From contig CASGDV010000121.1 in assembly GCA_949300335.1 (NCBI GenBank), positions 1 through 36,343 of the forward strand: 36,343 nt of DNA, written 5' to 3'. The position numbers and the translations under genes are program-made. Origin of the DNA: an uncultured Bacteroidales bacterium (lineage in GTDB: Bacteria; Bacteroidota; Bacteroidia; Bacteroidales; UBA932). The notes under the pieces were generated by a model that worked only from the letters and a program-made list of their open reading frames with translations, did not search any database and had not been told where the DNA came from. Shown one piece after another: positions 33,647-36,343 of the stretch (positions are counted from its first letter, which is position 1; the number at the start of each line of letters is the position of its first letter).

Positions 33647-35488
33647 TTAGTGAACTACAGGCAGAACTACTGCAGAAGGAGCATTTCTCTGGTGATATAT
33701 CCTCACTTCAGATTCCACAAAATCCGATTCTTCCGCCCTATAGATATTTTCCACATATTTCTGCGGATTCATATCTGCCAACGGGAACCATGAACTTTGA
33801 ATCTGGACCATCATTTTATGCCCCGGAAGAATATAATGCGCCACGTCCGGCAAAGTGAAATCCAGTCCCGTCTTTTTCCCTGGAACCAACGGACACGGCC
33901 GCGTCATGCTTTTCCTGTACCTTGCTCTAAAAATATCCCCCCTGACCAGCATCTGATAACCATCCGGAAATACGTCAATAAGTTTTACGACCAGATCCAG
34001 ATCTTCAGTCGACGATGAAAATTCCAGTTGTACACGCACTGGTCCGCATAGCCGTAACGTATCTGTCATTTCCTCTGTCGAGAAAGACAATACGTCACTA
34101 CGTGAAAAAATAAAACTCTGATCTGCGACCATGTATTTCTTGTCCCTTCTTGTATTACCGCTACCGTAATATGGAACCGGATCCGAAGGGTCCGAAACAT
34201 ATGAAGAATATGACATCCTGTCATCAGGCCGTTCCTTTGAAAGCCCGCCATCTTTGTGCAGATAATATTTTTCGAAACTTGTATCCTCTTCAGGCCAGGA
34301 ATCAAGTACAAGCCATCCCCTCGAACCTGAAGGATAGACATAAACTTCCGATGGTTTTGCCCCCTCATTTTCCAGATAATACCTGAAAAACGGATACTCT
34401 ATTTCCGACAGGAAATATTTGGAAATGCCGTTACCGAAAAATATATCCCCCAAGGAAGAATATGACATATCATGCCATCCGCCATGATACCATGGTCCAT
34501 ATACAAAATGCAATAGGGTTTTCGGAGATTTCTTTTTTAGAACGGCATATGTATTGACGGCTCCGAAACAGTCGTCTGAATCGAAACTGCCGCCAACAAC
34601 CAATACTGCCGGTTTGACATTCTTCAAATGAGGTATCAAAGACCTTTGCCGCCAAAATTCATCATAGTCAGGATGTTCGACTATTCTGTTCCAGAAATCC
34701 AGTGAATCATTCAGGGACGCCCTGACTTTGGATATAGTTTTCCTCTCAAGAAAAAAATCATAAACCGGTTCATGGACATTCCATTTGACAGACGGTATTT
34801 TTGTTATCGGATTATGGCACTCCCGATAAAAGGAGCCTCCGAAAAAATAAGTATCCAACAACATGAAAACTCCATTGTGATGACAGTCATCTCCTAGAAA
34901 CCAATCCAGAATCGGAGCCTGCGGAGAAACGGCCTTGACAGCAGGATGTCCAGACAGTGCAGCCATCGTCGCATAAAATCCCGGATAAGAAACACCTGTC
35001 ACTCCTACATTACCATTGAAAGACAAATTGTCAAGAAGCCATTCCACCGTATCATATGAATCAGTCGCCTCATCGATGCACTTTTCAGATTCTTTTCCGC
35101 ATGAACTGCATAATGGACGGATATTTTCATAAGCTCCCTGACTCATATAACGTCCTCTGACATCCTGAAAAACTATTGTATAACCGGCTCTGACATATTC
35201 TGCCATATAGGTTACAAGAGATTCAGGAAAACCGCCGTCATAAGGATGGCATCCGTACGGCGTTCTTGTCATCAACAAAGGTTTCCTGTCAGCACCGTGA
35301 ACCGGAATATAAATTACAGTATATAATCCGGTACCGTCTCTCATTGGGATAGAAACATCTTTTCTTCTGTAATTGTCCTGCAACCATTCAAATGTTATCT
35401 CCTGTGAGAACATAGACAAAGATAACAGTGCAAACAATAGTGAATAAAAGAATTTCAATGAAACAAGAGTGATTTTTTCTAACATCAT
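33647..35488 (-). CDS. Secreted CocE/NonD-family alpha/beta hydrolase (S15-like)
   Basis: This is a 613-aa hydrolase of the X-Pro dipeptidyl-peptidase/cocaine esterase superfamily. From MMLEKITLVSLKFFYSLLFALLSLSMFSQ it has a clear signal peptide; the open frame extends 19 codons further upstream (35545) without an obvious role. The nucleophile serine is in VGVTGVSYPGF (about residue 167) and the histidine is in FVYGPWYHGGWH. SIPMRDGTGLYTVIYIP and QDVRGRYMSQG fit the family. The C-terminal jelly-roll domain (about 420-600; LRLCGPVRVQLEFSSSTEDLDLVVKL) is typical. It probably acts on peptides or esters in the periplasm. A -7 element lies at 35574-35581. Confidence 0.87.
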   Translation of the reverse strand: MMLEKITLVSLKFFYSLLFALLSLSMFSQEITFEWLQDNYRRKDVSIPMRDGTGLYTVIYIPVHGADRKPLLMTRTPYGCHPYDGGFPESLVTYMAEYVRAGYTIVFQDVRGRYMSQGAYENIRPLCSSCGKESEKCIDEATDSYDTVEWLLDNLSFNGNVGVTGVSYPGFYATMAALSGHPAVKAVSPQAPILDWFLGDDCHHNGVFMLLDTYFFGGSFYRECHNPITKIPSVKWNVHEPVYDFFLERKTISKVRASLNDSLDFWNRIVEHPDYDEFWRQRSLIPHLKNVKPAVLVVGGSFDSDDCFGAVNTYAVLKKKSPKTLLHFVYGPWYHGGWHDMSYSSLGDIFFGNGISKYFLSEIEYPFFRYYLENEGAKPSEVYVYPSGSRGWLVLDSWPEEDTSFEKYYLHKDGGLSKERPDDRMSYSSYVSDPSDPVPYYGSGNTRRDKKYMVADQSFIFSRSDVLSFSTEEMTDTLRLCGPVRVQLEFSSSTEDLDLVVKLIDVFPDGYQMLVRGDIFRARYRKSMTRPCPLVPGKKTGLDFTLPDVAHYILPGHKMMVQIQSSWFPLADMNPQKYVENIYRAEESDFVESEVRIYHQRNAPSAVVLPVVH

Positions 35489-35573
35489 ATAAAAACCAAT
35501 TGCAAAACCGGATTCAATAATTAATCCGGATATACCAATATTCAATAAAACACAGAGGCAGATACCTGCTATG

Positions 35574-35581
35574 CAAAGTTA
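35574..35581 (-). promoter_or_regulatory. Promoter -7 element of the secreted hydrolase gene
   Basis: On the minus strand TAACTTTG matches TAnnTTTG. A run of ten T residues lies just upstream. The predicted 5' UTR is about 80 nt if translation starts at 35488. Confidence 0.5.
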
Positions 35582-35968
35582 TGCAAAAAAAAAACAACTC
35601 TGCTCTGGGATATCACTCACCGGTCATGCCTGAAAATCCTCCGCCAGTCCCAGACCAACATATATCATTCATCTCAAGCATGTCATTTCAACGATATACA
35701 ACCAGCTACAGCAGTTCTTCTCAACATAAAGTCAAACAACGCATAGCATTTCCCTGCAGGATACCATTGCCTTATGACACATCATTCATTATACACAAGA
35801 TATATGCAGTTTCTACATTTCAGTATCCGCAATATACGGTATTCATCCAATCATAAATTTTCTCATGTATTTTATCATCATATCACCATCTTATCGGGCC
35901 ATATTATTGTTCAGCAGAGACGTGATATTTATTAGCATCTTCCCTGCTCACTGGCAGTCATTTTGAGT

Positions 35969-36030
35969 AAGAAAGTATTTTCCGGTGGCGCCTGGCCGGC
36001 ACCCGGTCATTTTTCAACCCATGCGCTTCC
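35969..36030 (+). repeat. Dispersed intergenic repeat, copy 3
   Basis: The copy begins AAGAAAGTATTTTCCGG, contains GCCTGGCCGGCACCCGGTC and ends in ATTTTTCAACCCATGCGC. It aligns with the copy at 25899-25965, including 13 identical bases at the end. A partial inverted copy (GCGCGTGGTTGAAAT, 36082-36096) follows, so the stretch can fold back. The rest of the gene-free stretch from 35582 to 35968 shows nothing I can identify. Confidence 0.62.
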
Positions 36031-36135
36031 ACTGACCCTGAGCATATATTCACCCAGTAGATGCTTACTTCAGAGGCCGATGCGCGTGGTTGAAATTAGC
36101 CATCTTGTAGACGATGAAGAGGGATACCCGCGAAG

Positions 36136-36185
36136 GGCAGTGAAAAGAGGCAGTGAAAACGGACAATCGAAACGGACAATGAAAC
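36136..36185 (+). repeat. Short degenerate tandem repeat, four units of 12-13 bp
   Basis: The units are GGCAGTGAAAAGA, GGCAGTGAAAAC, GGACAATCGAAAC and GGACAATGAAAC, head to tail. They lie between the dispersed repeat and the rRNA terminator. Confidence 0.75.
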
Positions 36186-36199
36186 GGGTGGCGGGATAT

Positions 36200-36236
36200 A
36201 AAGAAACACCCCGGCTGAGAATATCAGTCGGGGTGT
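36200..36236 (-). terminator. rRNA operon terminator
   Basis: A 13-bp stem (ACACCCCGGCTGA at 36206-36218 with TCAGTCGGGGTGT at 36224-36236, one G-U pair) is followed on the minus strand by TTTCTTT. It begins just after the 5S rRNA 3' end and closes an rRNA operon transcribed leftward. Confidence 0.9.
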
Positions 36237-36242
36237 CAAAAA

Positions 36243-36343
36243 AACGGCAGCTACCTACTCTCCCACCTGGTGGGGCAGTACCATCGGCGATGGTGAGCTT
36301 AACTTCTCTGTTCGGGATGGGAAGAGGTGGTTCCTCACCGCTA
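36243..36343 (-). rRNA. 5S ribosomal RNA (5' end cut by the window edge)
   Basis: The minus strand reads ...CCACCTCTTCCCATCCCGAA, then AGAAGTTAAGC, GCCGATGGTACTGC and GGGAGAGTAGGTAGCTGCCG, all characteristic 5S blocks. About 10 nt at the 5' end lie outside the window. The 3' end is estimated from pairing of the terminal stem. The 23S and 16S genes should follow to the right of the window. Confidence 0.93.

Noticed and set aside
33600..33648. Terminator between the glycosyltransferase and hydrolase genes
   Set aside because: Short inverted repeats exist (CGGACA...TGTCCG; AATCC...GGATT) but neither is followed by a T-tract on either strand.
35581..35856. 91-aa open frame on the plus strand
   Set aside because: No recognisable motif, begins in an A-run next to a minus-strand promoter, and the composition looks like non-coding sequence.

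Overview
The window is a 36.3 kb piece of a Bacteroidota chromosome, most likely order Bacteroidales. The evidence is the repeated Bacteroidota promoter -7 motif TAnnTTTG, DUF4295 next to rpmG/rpmB, DUF4296 and DUF4199 proteins, a FimB/Mfa2-DUF3868-DUF3575 set, and weak Shine-Dalgarno use. Most of it is housekeeping sequence. I see no prophage, insertion sequence or CRISPR array.

Layout. 1-157: a terminator for a plus-strand gene outside the window. 158-6268 (minus): histidine operon hisG-hisD-hisCB(fused)-hisH-hisA-hisF, preceded by a classical transcription attenuator with a His-rich leader peptide. 6258-7678: pgi. 7689-9399 (minus): umuDC error-prone polymerase genes. They diverge from a GNAT-like gene (9485-10336, plus) across a perfect 12-bp inverted repeat. 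10382-12939 (plus): purC, manA and hslR. 12943-13029: tRNA-Leu(CAG). 13097-17927 (minus): a four-gene overlapping surface operon (HExxH lipoprotein, DUF3575, DUF3868/OmpA-like, FimB/Mfa2-like) without an evident fimbrillin. 18009-25491 (minus): tightly packed ftsY-pheT-DUF4296-amidohydrolase-radical SAM-dtd-deoC. 25492-26598: a 1.1 kb gene-free stretch with a dispersed repeat and a long degenerate 14-bp tandem array. 26599-27216 (minus): rpmB-rpmG-DUF4295. 27292-31942 (minus): thrS-infC-rpmI-rplT-lepB. 32016-33564 (plus): DUF4199 membrane protein and a polyprenyl-phosphate-type glycosyltransferase. 33647-35488 (minus): secreted CocE/NonD-family hydrolase. 35546-36205: gene-free, with another copy of the dispersed repeat and short tandem repeats. 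36206-36343: terminator and 5S rRNA, the end of an rRNA operon transcribed leftward.

The strongest observations are: (1) the his attenuator, where leader peptide, antiterminator and terminator can all be read directly; (2) two gene-free stretches of similar build (dispersed GC-rich motif, then degenerate short tandem repeats, then the terminator of a translation-related operon), one carrying about 30 units of a 14-bp repeat; (3) infC with no possible AUG start; (4) the HisC-HisB fusion that lacks a histidinol-phosphatase domain; (5) the symmetric divergent umuDC/GNAT control region; (6) the fimbria-assembly-like operon led by a zincin lipoprotein. All family assignments come from recognising motifs by eye; no database search was run.
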